From Halalkalibacter alkaliphilus (GTDB lineage: Bacteria; Bacillota; Bacilli; Bacillales; Bacillaceae_D): a stretch of DNA of 64,000 nucleotides. The stretch lies in contig NZ_JAKRYL010000004.1 of NCBI RefSeq assembly GCF_023555415.1, positions 62,001 through 126,000 on the forward strand. The letters are read 5' to 3'. A model generated the notes under the pieces. It had not been told where the DNA came from, searched no databases, and saw only the letters and a program-made list of their open reading frames with translations. The position numbers and the translations under genes are program-made. Below are positions 1 to 8,112 of the stretch, one piece after another; position 1 is the stretch's first letter; each line of letters starts with the position of its first letter.

Positions 1-1
1 T

Positions 2-274
2 AACCGGTCAATTCAACGTGTCATTCGAGATGTTGAAAATGAAGATTTACAACTGTCATTGAAGGTGGCTAGTGAGGAAGTGAAAGATATTGTCTTCAGT
101 AATATGTCTCAACGGATGGCTGATACATTCAAAGATGAAATGGAATTTATGGGTCCTGTGCGATTGCGTGATGTGGAAGAAGCGCAGTCGCGAATTGTGG
201 CCATCATCCGTCGTCTAGAAGAAGCTGGTGAGATCGTAATTGCTCGTGGTGGAGGAGACGATATTATTGTCTAA
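2..274 (+). CDS. fliG: Flagellar motor switch protein FliG, C-terminal part (5' end outside window)
   Basis: The window opens inside an open frame that gives 90 residues ending in GGGDDIIV. This is the C-terminal torque-generating domain of FliG, the C-ring protein that contacts the stator. The charged ridge typical of FliG-C is visible (RLRDVEEAQSRIV and the following RRLEEAGEIVIARG). The start and the N-terminal and middle domains lie upstream of the window. The stop at 272-274 overlaps the proposed fliH start by 8 bases, and the next genes are fliH and fliI, as in the B. subtilis fla/che operon. The identification is firm because of both sequence and context. Confidence 0.93.
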   Translation, partial: NRSIQRVIRDVENEDLQLSLKVASEEVKDIVFSNMSQRMADTFKDEMEFMGPVRLRDVEEAQSRIVAIIRRLEEAGEIVIARGGGDDIIV

Positions 275-1088
275 AATTATTAAGTCACACCTTAACTCTA
301 CCGAAAGAAAGTCGAAAAAGATTACAATACGTAACCTTTTTGAGGAAGGTTTGTTTCAAAATCATAATGATATGTTGAACAGCCAGCAAGATACGTGCAA
401 GGTAGAAGAAGATCGAGAAACTCTTAATCGATTACGGTTAGAGATTCAAGAGGCTGAAGAAAAAGCAGGTCGGATTATACTTGAAGCAGAAGATCAAGCC
501 AAGGTGATACGTGAGACCATTAGGATGGAACAAGAGCAGGCAACTCTAGAAATTGAGCAGTTAAAACAAACTGCAGAGGAACAAGGATATAAAGATGGTT
601 ATGAAAAGGGACAAGCAGAAGGGTTTTCTTCATACTCTAATTTAATTGATCAAGCACAGCATATAATCAATCAGTCCGAACAGGAGTATGAAAAAACAAT
701 TGAATCAGCTCAACCTGTAATTGTAGAACTTGCTGCAGCCTTAGCTCAGCGAATGGTTAATCAAAAGTTAACTGAGGATCCGGACATGTGGGCCGATTTA
801 CTTACTCAAGTAATGACAGAGGTAAGAGAACACGAAAACGTTAGGATATATGTTCATCCGGATTGGTTTGAGAGAACGAACCAACAAAAAGAAGAACTTG
901 AACAATTACTTAGTCATACTGAGAGATTGTTCATTTATCCTGATGCAGGCTTAATGAAAAATGGCTGTGTTATTGAATCGAAATATGGCCGTATTGATGC
1001 AACGGTGGACAAGCAGCTTAGCGAACTAAAACTCCAGTTATTAGAAAAACTTAAGGAGGGCGACGATGAACGCCGAGCAACTAATTAA
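267..1088 (+). CDS. fliH: Flagellar assembly protein FliH (export ATPase regulator)
   Basis: FliH is the cytosolic stator-like partner that binds FliI and docks it at the export gate. The 273-residue product starts SKIIKSHLNS, matching the start of Bacillus FliH, followed by a long glutamate/glutamine-rich coiled coil (about residues 45-110, with the GYKDGYEKGQAEGF glycine repeat typical of FliH) and a C-terminal globular domain similar to V-type ATPase subunit E. I chose the TTG at 267 because GGTGGAGGA lies at 248-256 and because the homologous start is there; the in-frame TTG at 240 would add nine non-homologous residues. The gene overlaps fliG at its start and fliI at its end (23 bases), so it is co-translated within the operon. 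Confidence 0.92.
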   Translation: MSKIIKSHLNSTERKSKKITIRNLFEEGLFQNHNDMLNSQQDTCKVEEDRETLNRLRLEIQEAEEKAGRIILEAEDQAKVIRETIRMEQEQATLEIEQLKQTAEEQGYKDGYEKGQAEGFSSYSNLIDQAQHIINQSEQEYEKTIESAQPVIVELAAALAQRMVNQKLTEDPDMWADLLTQVMTEVREHENVRIYVHPDWFERTNQQKEELEQLLSHTERLFIYPDAGLMKNGCVIESKYGRIDATVDKQLSELKLQLLEKLKEGDDERRATN

Positions 1089-2385
1089 CATTGTCGGTTC
1101 CCTCACTCCTTATAAATGGTACGGGAAAGTTACAAGAGTTGTTGGATTAACGATTGAATCGAAAGGTCCGCAAGCTTCTATTGGAGATCTTTGTTACATT
1201 ATCGTAGGTAAATCACAGACAAAAGTGAAGGCGGAGGTCGTAGGCTTTCGAGATGAAAACGTTTTGCTTATGCCGTTAAACGGCACGATGGACATTTCAC
1301 CAGGCTGCTTGGTGGAGGCTACAGGAAAGCCATTAGAAATTAAAGTTGGAGCAGGGTTAATTGGAAGTGTCATCGATGGGTGCGGAGAGTTAATGTCAAA
1401 AGCTAGTCTCCCAAAAGGACTTACTTCGTTCCCTACTGATAATGCACCTCCTAATCCCTTATCTAGACCAAGGATTCATGAAAAGATGTCGCTTGGTGTT
1501 CGTGCAATCGATGCTTTATTTACAGTCGGAAAAGGGCAAAGAATTGGTATATTTGCAGGAAGTGGTGTTGGGAAAAGTACTTTGTTATCAATGCTTGCCA
1601 AAAATTCGGCAGCAGATGTCAATGTTATTGCATTAATTGGGGAACGTGGAAGGGAAGTAAAAGATTTTATTGAGCGAGACCTTGGAGAAGAAGGCTTGCG
1701 CAAATCTGTATTAGTCGTTGCTACATCTGATCAGCCTGCATTAATGCGAATAAAAGGAGCAATGACAGCTACAGCTGTGGCTGAGTATTTTAGAAATCAA
1801 GGTCTTCACGTTAACCTTATGATGGATTCTGTTACCAGATTTGCGATGGCCCAACGTGAAATCGGCTTAGCTATCGGTGAGCCCCCTACTTCCAAAGGAT
1901 ATACCCCATCTGTTTTTGCGATGCTGCCCAAATTATTAGAGCGCTCGGGAACGGACGTAAGGGGAAGTATTACAGCGTTTTATACTGTTTTAGTTGATGG
2001 CGATGATATGAATGAACCAATAGCTGATGCCGTCAGAGGAATATTAGATGGACATCTAGTTCTTGATCGGAAATTAGCAAATAAAGGACAGTTTCCTGCG
2101 ATTAACGTCTTAAAAAGTGTAAGTCGTGTAATGTCTGATATTGTAGATGACATTCATAAAGCAACTGCAAGTCAAGTCCGTTCCTATTTATCTACTTATG
2201 ATGATAATGAAGACTTAATCAATATAGGAGCTTATAAACGGGGGGCATCAAAAGAAATTGATGAAGCCATTATGATGTATCCAAAAATTATAAATTTCTT
2301 AAAGCAGTCTACAACGGAAGTAACAGGTATTGACCAATCAATCGAACGGTTAATTGAAGATTTTGCGAAAGGAGGGCATTACTAA
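1066..2385 (+). CDS. fliI: Flagellum-specific export ATPase FliI
   Basis: FliI is the hexameric ATPase that unfolds and delivers flagellar export substrates, related to the F1 beta subunit. The 439-residue protein has the N-terminal beta-barrel (1-90), the Walker A motif GSGVGKST near residue 165, the catalytic glutamate segment ALIGERGREVKDF, and the Walker B region LMMDSVTRFAMAQREIGLAIGE, all characteristic of the family. Length is normal. AAGGAGGGCG precedes the ATG at 1066. Its stop overlaps the start of fliJ by one base (TAATG), a tight coupling seen in many FliI-FliJ pairs. Confidence 0.97.
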   Translation: MNAEQLINIVGSLTPYKWYGKVTRVVGLTIESKGPQASIGDLCYIIVGKSQTKVKAEVVGFRDENVLLMPLNGTMDISPGCLVEATGKPLEIKVGAGLIGSVIDGCGELMSKASLPKGLTSFPTDNAPPNPLSRPRIHEKMSLGVRAIDALFTVGKGQRIGIFAGSGVGKSTLLSMLAKNSAADVNVIALIGERGREVKDFIERDLGEEGLRKSVLVVATSDQPALMRIKGAMTATAVAEYFRNQGLHVNLMMDSVTRFAMAQREIGLAIGEPPTSKGYTPSVFAMLPKLLERSGTDVRGSITAFYTVLVDGDDMNEPIADAVRGILDGHLVLDRKLANKGQFPAINVLKSVSRVMSDIVDDIHKATASQVRSYLSTYDDNEDLINIGAYKRGASKEIDEAIMMYPKIINFLKQSTTEVTGIDQSIERLIEDFAKGGHY

Positions 2386-2822
2386 TGTCATTCCAATTCA
2401 CCCTTCAAAAAGTAATGCAAGTTAGGGAAAGAGAGAAAAACAAAGTACAAGCTGAATATCAAGAAGCGATTGGTCATTTTGAGAAGGTTGCAACACAATT
2501 GTATGAGTTACTTAAAAGCAAGGAAGGTTTGGAAGAGCGGGTGAGTAATCAGATCTCAACTGGGACGTCTATTTATGAATTGCAGCAAAACCAAAATGAA
2601 ATCATGCGTTTACAGCAAGAAATTATGGATAAGCAGCATGACACCCAATTAGCTAGGGAAAAAATGGTTGTCAAAGAGAAGGATCTAGTTACGAAAACAA
2701 TTGAAATGAAAAAATATGAAAAAATGAAACAATTAAAACAAGAGCAGTATAAACAAGAAGAGAAACGAAAAGATATAATGCAAATGGACGAACTATCAGT
2801 TCAATTATTTGCAAAACGTTAA
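2385..2822 (+). CDS. fliJ: Flagellar export chaperone FliJ
   Basis: FliJ is the gamma-subunit-like coiled coil that sits in the centre of the FliI ring and couples it to FlhA. The 145-residue product is almost entirely predicted alpha-helical coiled coil, rich in K, E and Q, and begins SFQFTLQKVMQVRERE, which is the typical Bacillus FliJ start. It overlaps fliI by one base and precedes ylxF, so position supports the call. There are no motifs beyond the coiled coil, which is normal for this fast-evolving family. Confidence 0.92.
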   Translation: MSFQFTLQKVMQVREREKNKVQAEYQEAIGHFEKVATQLYELLKSKEGLEERVSNQISTGTSIYELQQNQNEIMRLQQEIMDKQHDTQLAREKMVVKEKDLVTKTIEMKKYEKMKQLKQEQYKQEEKRKDIMQMDELSVQLFAKR

Positions 2823-2832
2823 AGGTGAAACT

Positions 2833-3393
2833 ATGAGGGAAAAAGATAGATCATATAGCAAATTTCAGTGGTTTTTTCTTGTGATTTGTATACCGGTTCT
2901 TTTTGCAGTTATTTTATTTATCGTCATTCTCTCTTTCCTAGGGGTAGATGTCGTAGATAAAACGAAGCAAGCGGCTGCTGACGTTCCATTTCTATCTTCA
3001 ATGGTTCAAGAGGAAGAAGAAATAGTAGAAGTCGATGTAAGCATGTTAGATCAACGTATTAACGAGCAAGAGGCTGAAATTGTCCGATTGCAGCAAATCA
3101 TTGATCAACGTGAAGAAGCAATTGAACAGTTAGAAAATGAGCTGAGACAATTAGAAGAGAAAAACGAAATTGACGTTGAATTACAGAATGAAGCAAAGCA
3201 AGATTTAAAGGATATAGCCAGGATCTATGAGTCCATGTCTACTAAGAATGCGGCTGCCATTGTTTCGGAGCTATCAGTTGAGGAAGCACTTTTGCATTTA
3301 TCTCTAGTTTCGGTTGATGCAAGAGCTGGGATTCTTTCTAAAGTGGAAAGTGAACTAGCAGCGGAACTAATGAGCAGGTTTGTAAATGAATAA
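2833..3393 (+). CDS. ylxF: YlxF, MotE-like membrane coiled-coil protein of the flagellar operon
   Basis: The 186-residue protein has an N-terminal transmembrane segment (about residues 11-35, WFFLVICIPVLFAVILF), a glutamate/glutamine coiled coil (about 65-120), and a C-terminal helical domain resembling the MgtE N domain (IARIYESMSTKNAAAIVSEL and the following SRF near the end). Proteins of this type sit between FliJ and FliK in many Firmicutes and are annotated MotE/YlxF; the family is thought to support the motor or its chaperones, but its role in Bacillus is not firmly known. I placed the start at the ATG at 2833 after AAAGGTGAA, rather than at an in-frame ATG inside fliJ at 2809. Confidence 0.85.
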   Translation: MREKDRSYSKFQWFFLVICIPVLFAVILFIVILSFLGVDVVDKTKQAAADVPFLSSMVQEEEEIVEVDVSMLDQRINEQEAEIVRLQQIIDQREEAIEQLENELRQLEEKNEIDVELQNEAKQDLKDIARIYESMSTKNAAAIVSELSVEEALLHLSLVSVDARAGILSKVESELAAELMSRFVNE

Positions 3394-3428
3394 TGGGCAG
3401 AACGATTGAAAGGAGGTGAAAAAAATAA

Positions 3429-4613
3429 ATGAACTCTATGGCAGTAAATGTGTTCATAATGTCTGCGTCATCCGTTGCTAGTAATGTATCTGCTAAGGCA
3501 TTGTCAGATGAAGACTCAAAGCTTAAATTTTCCCAATTGCTGGGCTCACTTTCTCAATTCGATGATCCGCCTGCTGAGGAAAAGGAGGAACCTAATCCTG
3601 TTGATTTATTTGGAGCGGTAGAGGCTGTTCTAAGAGCAGAGTTAATAATTGAGGCTGAATTAGAAGATCTCCCAAAAGAGTGGCAAGAGGATTTTGCGTT
3701 CGCTTGGGCTTCAACGATAGATGATGCAACGCTGCGTGCTAGTGACTGGTCTGAAGAAAAAAAGCTTGCTTTTTTAGTGATTTCGTATTCTGAAGGTGAT
3801 TCAGCAACTAAGGATTTAATAAAGCAAAAGGTTCCTGAGGAATTATTTGAGAAGTTGGAGCGAGGAATAGAACATATTGTACCTCTATTATTCATGAACG
3901 ATCAAAAGGATTCAACGAATCAAAAGTTATTAAACCAACTGAACCTGACCGAATTCATTTTTAGCAATAAAGAAAATGAGTCAAAAAGCAGCTTTCTTCT
4001 TGGACATAACGGCAAATTTGAGAACTATAAGAACCATACTCGAATGAATGTAGTTCAAAATATAGAACAGAAGCAAGCAGTGGTTTTAAAAGAAGGAATG
4101 ACACTAGTTTCAGAAGCTTTTAACAGTCAGTCATTGGAAGAGCGGCTATCAAAGCCAGAGCCGTTACAGTTATATATTGGAGAGCGTCTTCCAAAGGAGA
4201 TGCAGCAACAGCAATTCCTAAGGCAGCTTCATTCAATATTAAAACGTGGGACCTTTACACAGACACCTCAAGGATTTCAAACGTTATCGATTAAAATATA
4301 CCCTGAACATCTAGGACGGTTAAATATTCAGCTTACTCAGCAAGAAGGAATGATTACAGCACGTATTATTGCTGGAACTTCAGCAACGAGGGAGTTAGTT
4401 GAAACGCAATTACAGCAGTTGAGGCAAGCATTTGTGCAACAGCAGATACAAGTTGACCGTATAGAAGTCACCCATGAGCAATACCCTGAGCAGCAAAAAG
4501 AGGATGAATCAAAAAAAGATGCTAGAGAAGAGCACGCTGATAAAAATGACAGCGAAGATTCTGTGTTGTTCCAAGAAGTTTTAGATGAAGTATTTATTAA
4601 TGAACAGATATAG
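3429..4613 (+). CDS. fliK: Flagellar hook-length control protein FliK
   Basis: FliK is the secreted molecular ruler that stops hook growth and switches export specificity. The 394-residue product has a low-complexity acidic N-terminal ruler region, and a C-terminal Flg_hook domain (about residues 265-355) containing LSIKIYPEHLGRLNIQL, which matches the family signature of a P-x-x-L-G-x-v motif followed by arginine-rich helices. A short charged tail follows, as is usual. A strong Shine-Dalgarno AGGAGGTGA lies at 3411-3419. The neighbour flgD, needed for hook capping, supports the call. The N-terminal half is too divergent to say more. Confidence 0.9.
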   Translation: MNSMAVNVFIMSASSVASNVSAKALSDEDSKLKFSQLLGSLSQFDDPPAEEKEEPNPVDLFGAVEAVLRAELIIEAELEDLPKEWQEDFAFAWASTIDDATLRASDWSEEKKLAFLVISYSEGDSATKDLIKQKVPEELFEKLERGIEHIVPLLFMNDQKDSTNQKLLNQLNLTEFIFSNKENESKSSFLLGHNGKFENYKNHTRMNVVQNIEQKQAVVLKEGMTLVSEAFNSQSLEERLSKPEPLQLYIGERLPKEMQQQQFLRQLHSILKRGTFTQTPQGFQTLSIKIYPEHLGRLNIQLTQQEGMITARIIAGTSATRELVETQLQQLRQAFVQQQIQVDRIEVTHEQYPEQQKEDESKKDAREEHADKNDSEDSVLFQEVLDEVFINEQI

Positions 4614-4621
4614 GTGATAAC

Positions 4622-5098
4622 ATGACAAGTATTCATGAAGGGTTAATGTTAAACAGTCTTCCCAAGCAAGTTCAACAATCGACTCAAGGTATTCTAGGAA
4701 AAGATGACTTCTTAAAAATACTTATTACACAACTGCAAAATCAAGACCCGGCTAACCCTATGGATGACAGAGAGTTTATAGCGCAAATGGCACAATTTTC
4801 TTCATTAGAACAAATGACGAATATGAACCAAGCGATGCAAAAATTTATAACGATGCAGACTAGTCAGAATTTAGTACAGCATAGTGAGCTCATTGGCAAA
4901 AATGTTCAATGGAAACGTGAAGTTCCAATAGATGAATATCGATCAAGGACTGAACACGTTGAAAATATAGTAACATCTGTCAAATTGGAAACAGATGGAC
5001 AGCTTCGGATCCAACTAGATGATGGTAGATGGATTAGTAATGAACAAATTATACAAGTAAGTAAAGCAGAGGATAAGAAGCAGCAAACAGAGGATTAA
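4622..5098 (+). CDS. flgD: Flagellar hook assembly (capping) protein FlgD
   Basis: FlgD forms the cap under which hook subunits polymerise. The 158-residue protein carries the diagnostic N-terminal block: LGKDDFLKILITQLQNQDP, then NPMDDREFIAQMAQFSSLEQM, which is nearly invariant in FlgD. The C-terminal part is a short beta-rich region, so this is the compact Bacillus form without the long tudor/FnIII extensions of enteric FlgD. It starts eight bases after fliK with AGGTGATAAC in front of the ATG. Confidence 0.95.
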   Translation: MTSIHEGLMLNSLPKQVQQSTQGILGKDDFLKILITQLQNQDPANPMDDREFIAQMAQFSSLEQMTNMNQAMQKFITMQTSQNLVQHSELIGKNVQWKREVPIDEYRSRTEHVENIVTSVKLETDGQLRIQLDDGRWISNEQIIQVSKAEDKKQQTED

Positions 5099-5126
5099 AC
5101 TAAAGGCTGATAAGGATGTGGCGGTA

Positions 5127-5504
5127 ATGGATCCAAGGGTTTACACTCAGACGTTGCATACACTTCCGAAACCTGCTCATAAAAGGGTCAATCAATCACA
5201 AACGAACCAATTTCATAAACTGTTACAAAGTGAGCTTTTACGCACAAACGAGTTAAAGGTAAGCAAGCATGCGCAGCAACGAATGGATGTGCGAGGAATT
5301 GAATTTACAGAAGATAAATGGTTGACGATCAAGGAAAAGGTCAAGGAAGCGAAACAAAAAGGAGTAACCGATTCCCTTGTCATCACTGATCACGCTGCAC
5401 TTGTTGTAAGTGCTAAAAATGACACAGTAATTACAGTGATGAATCGGGATGAAGCGCAGTCTCAAATATTTACGAATATTGATGGGACAATCATTATTGA
5501 CTAA
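5127..5504 (+). CDS. Flagellar operon protein (TIGR02530 type)
   Basis: A 125-residue protein found between flgD and the hook gene in many Bacillus-group flagellar operons. Visible features are the SKHAQQRMDVRGIEF block near residue 47 and the later VITDHAALVVSAKNDTVITVM block, both typical of the flg_new/TIGR02530 family. No biochemical role is established; position suggests hook assembly or regulation. An in-frame GTG at 5118 is one base after the AAGGA at 5112-5116, too close to use it, so the ATG at 5127 (10-base spacing) is preferred. Confidence 0.85.
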   Translation: MDPRVYTQTLHTLPKPAHKRVNQSQTNQFHKLLQSELLRTNELKVSKHAQQRMDVRGIEFTEDKWLTIKEKVKEAKQKGVTDSLVITDHAALVVSAKNDTVITVMNRDEAQSQIFTNIDGTIIID

Positions 5505-5591
5505 GAAAACGTTCAAATAAGACTGGACCCGGACAGGGAGGTCTTTTGGCTGCTGATTGATAGAAGCAGTCAATAAGAGGAGGAAAATAAA

Positions 5592-6383
5592 ATGTTACGT
5601 TCAATGTACTCAGGCATTTCTGGAATGAACAATATGCAAACAAAATTAGATACAATTGGGAATAATATTGCCAATGTTAATACTTTTGGTTTTAAAAAAG
5701 GGCGGACGACTTTTAAGGATATGGTGAGCCAACAAATCGCTGGTGCCTCTGGACCAGGGGTGAATCTAGGTGGTACGAATCCAAGACAAGTAGGATTAGG
5801 GGCACAGCTTGCAACTATTGATACGATTCATACACAGGGAAGTCTTCAGAATACAAACCGTGAATTGGATTTAGGTATTTCTGGCGATGGCTATTTTAGA
5901 TTAGGTGAGGGCGATAATACGTTTTATAGTAGGGCGGGTAACTTTTATTTAGACCAAGAAGGTTTCATTGTAAATTCTGACGGTCTTTATTTACTGGATG
6001 TGGCCGGTAATGAAATAAATATACCTGCTAATTCGCAAAGCTTTAGTATTAGTCAAACCGGAAATGTAAATGTAATTAATGCACAGGGAGAATTAAATAC
6101 AGTTGCTACTATTTCATTAGCCTTCTTTGCCAACCCAGAAGGGCTGCAAAAAGAAGGGAGCAATCTTTATCAAGTAACAGCTAACTCTGGAAATCCTGAA
6201 GTGACGGCTCCAGGGTTAAATGGAACAGGTGTATTAGTTGCAGGGACTCTTGAAATGTCAAATGTGGACCTTTCACAAGAGTTTACTGAAATGATTGTTG
6301 CTCAACGTGCTTTCCAAGCGAATACACGTATTATTACAACATCAGATGAAATTCTACAAGAACTAGTAAATCTAAAACGATAA
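5592..6383 (+). CDS. flgE: Flagellar hook protein FlgE (short, FlgG-like Bacillus form)
   Basis: FlgE builds the extracellular universal joint. The product begins MLRSMYSGISGMNNMQTKL and contains GNNIANVNTFGFKK, the N-terminal Flg_bb_rod signature, and ends with TTSDEILQELVNLKR, the C-terminal rod/hook coiled-coil signature. At 263 residues it matches the short hook protein of B. subtilis, formerly called FlgG, and lacks the large surface domains of enteric FlgE. A strong AAGAGGAGG Shine-Dalgarno precedes the ATG. The 87-base gap before it holds no other gene. A distal rod FlgG function cannot be excluded from sequence alone, but the locus favours the hook. Confidence 0.93.
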   Translation: MLRSMYSGISGMNNMQTKLDTIGNNIANVNTFGFKKGRTTFKDMVSQQIAGASGPGVNLGGTNPRQVGLGAQLATIDTIHTQGSLQNTNRELDLGISGDGYFRLGEGDNTFYSRAGNFYLDQEGFIVNSDGLYLLDVAGNEINIPANSQSFSISQTGNVNVINAQGELNTVATISLAFFANPEGLQKEGSNLYQVTANSGNPEVTAPGLNGTGVLVAGTLEMSNVDLSQEFTEMIVAQRAFQANTRIITTSDEILQELVNLKR

Positions 6384-6406
6384 TCTATTGAACTATAACT
6401 TTACTT

Positions 6407-6451
6407 AGGAGGATGGGGCTAGGCCAATTCTAGCCCATTCATTTAACTATG
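6407..6451 (+). promoter_or_regulatory. Hairpin between Shine-Dalgarno and swrD start codon
   Basis: AGGAGG at 6407-6412 is 36 bases before the only plausible swrD ATG at 6449, too far for normal initiation. Between them is a perfect 7-bp inverted repeat, GGGCTAG at 6416-6422 and CTAGCCC at 6430-6436, with a 7-base loop. If the hairpin forms, the effective spacing falls to about 15 bases. This could tune SwrD translation; that is inference. Confidence 0.5.
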
Positions 6452-6661
6452 ATTGAACTTATTCGTTTAAATGGTCAACCGTTTTTACTTAATGCCTTGT
6501 TAATTGAACAAATTGAAGCTTTTCCAGATACAACAATTACTTTGCTAAGCGGGAAGAAAATTGTGATACGCAATAGCATGGAAGAGGTTCAAAAGTTAAT
6601 AAATGCAAGGTTTACTCAAATAGGACTAATAGGAATTAATAAAGATGCGGAGGGGTCTTGA
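6449..6661 (+). CDS. swrD: SwrD (FlbD/YlzI family) flagellar motor power protein
   Basis: A 70-residue FlbD-family protein with the typical start MIELIRLNGQPFLLNALLIE and the central TLLSGKKIVIRNSMEEV block. In B. subtilis the orthologue SwrD (YlzI), encoded at the same position between the hook gene and fliL, increases motor torque and is needed for swarming. No Shine-Dalgarno sits at normal distance from the ATG; the nearest is separated by a hairpin. The stop codon ends one base before the fliL TTG start. Confidence 0.9.
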   Translation: MIELIRLNGQPFLLNALLIEQIEAFPDTTITLLSGKKIVIRNSMEEVQKLINARFTQIGLIGINKDAEGS

Positions 6662-7093
6662 TTGTTTAAAAATAAGCTTGTAAACATCATGCTTATCATT
6701 TTAACAGCTCTTACGTTAGTAGGCGTGGTGGCATTTGTGCTTGTTAATCATTATTTACATGAACCAGACCCAAACGCTGAACCAACGATTGATGAAATCA
6801 TTGCTCAGTCATTTGAAACGAAGGATATTACAACTAACCTCCTATCCAATGATTATGTTCGGGCATCTTTTCGAATACACGTTGATAGCAGATCTGCATT
6901 AACAGAAGTACAAAAACGGGATTTTCAAGTGAATAATATTATTTTACGTGCCCTTTCTGGAAAAAGAGCATCTGATTTAGCAGGACCTGAAGGCATCGAA
7001 GCGTTTGAAGAAGATGTTCGGTTACAGATTAATGAGTTAATGAAAGAAGGGGAGGTTATCCAAGTTTACACAACAACTTGGGTAATCCAGTAG
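6662..7093 (+). CDS. fliL: Flagellar basal body-associated protein FliL
   Basis: FliL is a single-pass inner membrane protein surrounding the stator and enhancing motor output. The 143-residue product has an N-terminal transmembrane helix (about residues 6-28, LVNIMLIILTALTLVGVVAF) and a periplasm-facing domain with the family block YVRASFRIHVDSRSA and the helix LRALSGKRASDLAGPEG. It starts with TTG at 6662, immediately after the swrD stop, with GCGGAGG at 6648-6654 as Shine-Dalgarno. Its 3' end precedes fliM. Confidence 0.93.
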   Translation: MFKNKLVNIMLIILTALTLVGVVAFVLVNHYLHEPDPNAEPTIDEIIAQSFETKDITTNLLSNDYVRASFRIHVDSRSALTEVQKRDFQVNNIILRALSGKRASDLAGPEGIEAFEEDVRLQINELMKEGEVIQVYTTTWVIQ

Positions 7094-7119
7094 AGGTATT
7101 AGATAAAGAGGTGAGGGTC

Positions 7120-8112
7120 TTGGCTGACGTTTTATCACAGGGAGAGATAGATGCCCTGTTATCAGCACTTTCTACTGGGGAAATGAATGCTGAGGAACTG
7201 AAAAAAGAAGAAAACGAATCAAAAGTTAAAGTATATGATTTTAAACGAGCTTTGCGATTTTCGAAGGATCAAATTCGAAGCTTATCACGAATACATGAAA
7301 ATTTTGCCCGGCTGCTAACAACTTACTTTTCCGCTCAGTTACGCACGTATGTTCAGATTTCAGTTGCATCTGTAGATCAACTTCCATATGAAGAGTTCAT
7401 TCGATCGATTCCGAAGATGACAATATTAAATGTATTTGAACCTTATCCGCTGGATGGAAGACTCCTCATGGAAATCAATCCTAATATAGCGTATGCCATG
7501 CTGGATCGACTACTAGGCGGAAAAGGGGTTAGTGTAAATAAGATAAATAATTTAACAGAGATTGAGACAAAAATTATGTCTCAACTTTTTCAGCGGACGT
7601 TAGAAAGTTTTCAAGAAGCGTGGAGTTCTGTTATAGATCTTGATCCTGTTATGGAAGACATCGAAGTCAATCCACAGTTTCTCCAAATGGTTTCACCGAA
7701 TGAGACGGTTGTCGTCATTTCGCTTTCAACAACGATTGCTGAAACATCAGGAATGATTAATATTTGTTTGCCACATGTAGTGTTAGAGGAAATTTTACCG
7801 AAGCTTTCTGTCCATTATTGGATGCAGGAAAAGAAAAAGCAGAGACAACGAGGAGAGGCAGAACGTATTGAGAGACATATTCAGAAGGCTCCATTGCTCA
7901 TTCAAACTGAGTTAGGCCGCTCTGAAATCTCAATACATGAATTTTTACATCTTGGTGTTGGAGATGTCATTGAATTGGATCAATTAATCAATCAACCACT
8001 TACTGTAACAGTAGGCGGGGAAAGAAAATATCTTGCGCAACCAGGGAAAACAAAGAACCAAATTGCTGTCCAGGTGACAGAATTAATTGAGGAGGCAGAA
8101 GTAGATGAATGA
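7120..8112 (+). CDS. fliM: Flagellar motor switch protein FliM
   Basis: FliM is the C-ring component that binds CheY-P and reverses or engages rotation. The 330-residue product has the N-terminal CheY-P binding peptide LSQGEIDALLSAL (residues 5-17), the CheC-like middle domain (about 45-230, with YDFKRALRFSKDQIRSLSRI and MVSPNETVVVISL), and a C-terminal SpoA domain (about 255-330). I chose the TTG at 7120, preceded by AGAGGTGAGG, because homologues begin there; an ATG at 7078 would add 14 non-homologous residues inside fliL. It overlaps fliY by 8 bases. Confidence 0.95.
   Translation: MADVLSQGEIDALLSALSTGEMNAEELKKEENESKVKVYDFKRALRFSKDQIRSLSRIHENFARLLTTYFSAQLRTYVQISVASVDQLPYEEFIRSIPKMTILNVFEPYPLDGRLLMEINPNIAYAMLDRLLGGKGVSVNKINNLTEIETKIMSQLFQRTLESFQEAWSSVIDLDPVMEDIEVNPQFLQMVSPNETVVVISLSTTIAETSGMINICLPHVVLEEILPKLSVHYWMQEKKKQRQRGEAERIERHIQKAPLLIQTELGRSEISIHEFLHLGVGDVIELDQLINQPLTVTVGGERKYLAQPGKTKNQIAVQVTELIEEAEVDE

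Noticed and set aside
3554-3895. Minus-strand ORF of 113 codons antisense to fliK
   Set aside because: Serine-rich translation of the antisense of an acidic coding region, with no Shine-Dalgarno or homology; typical shadow.
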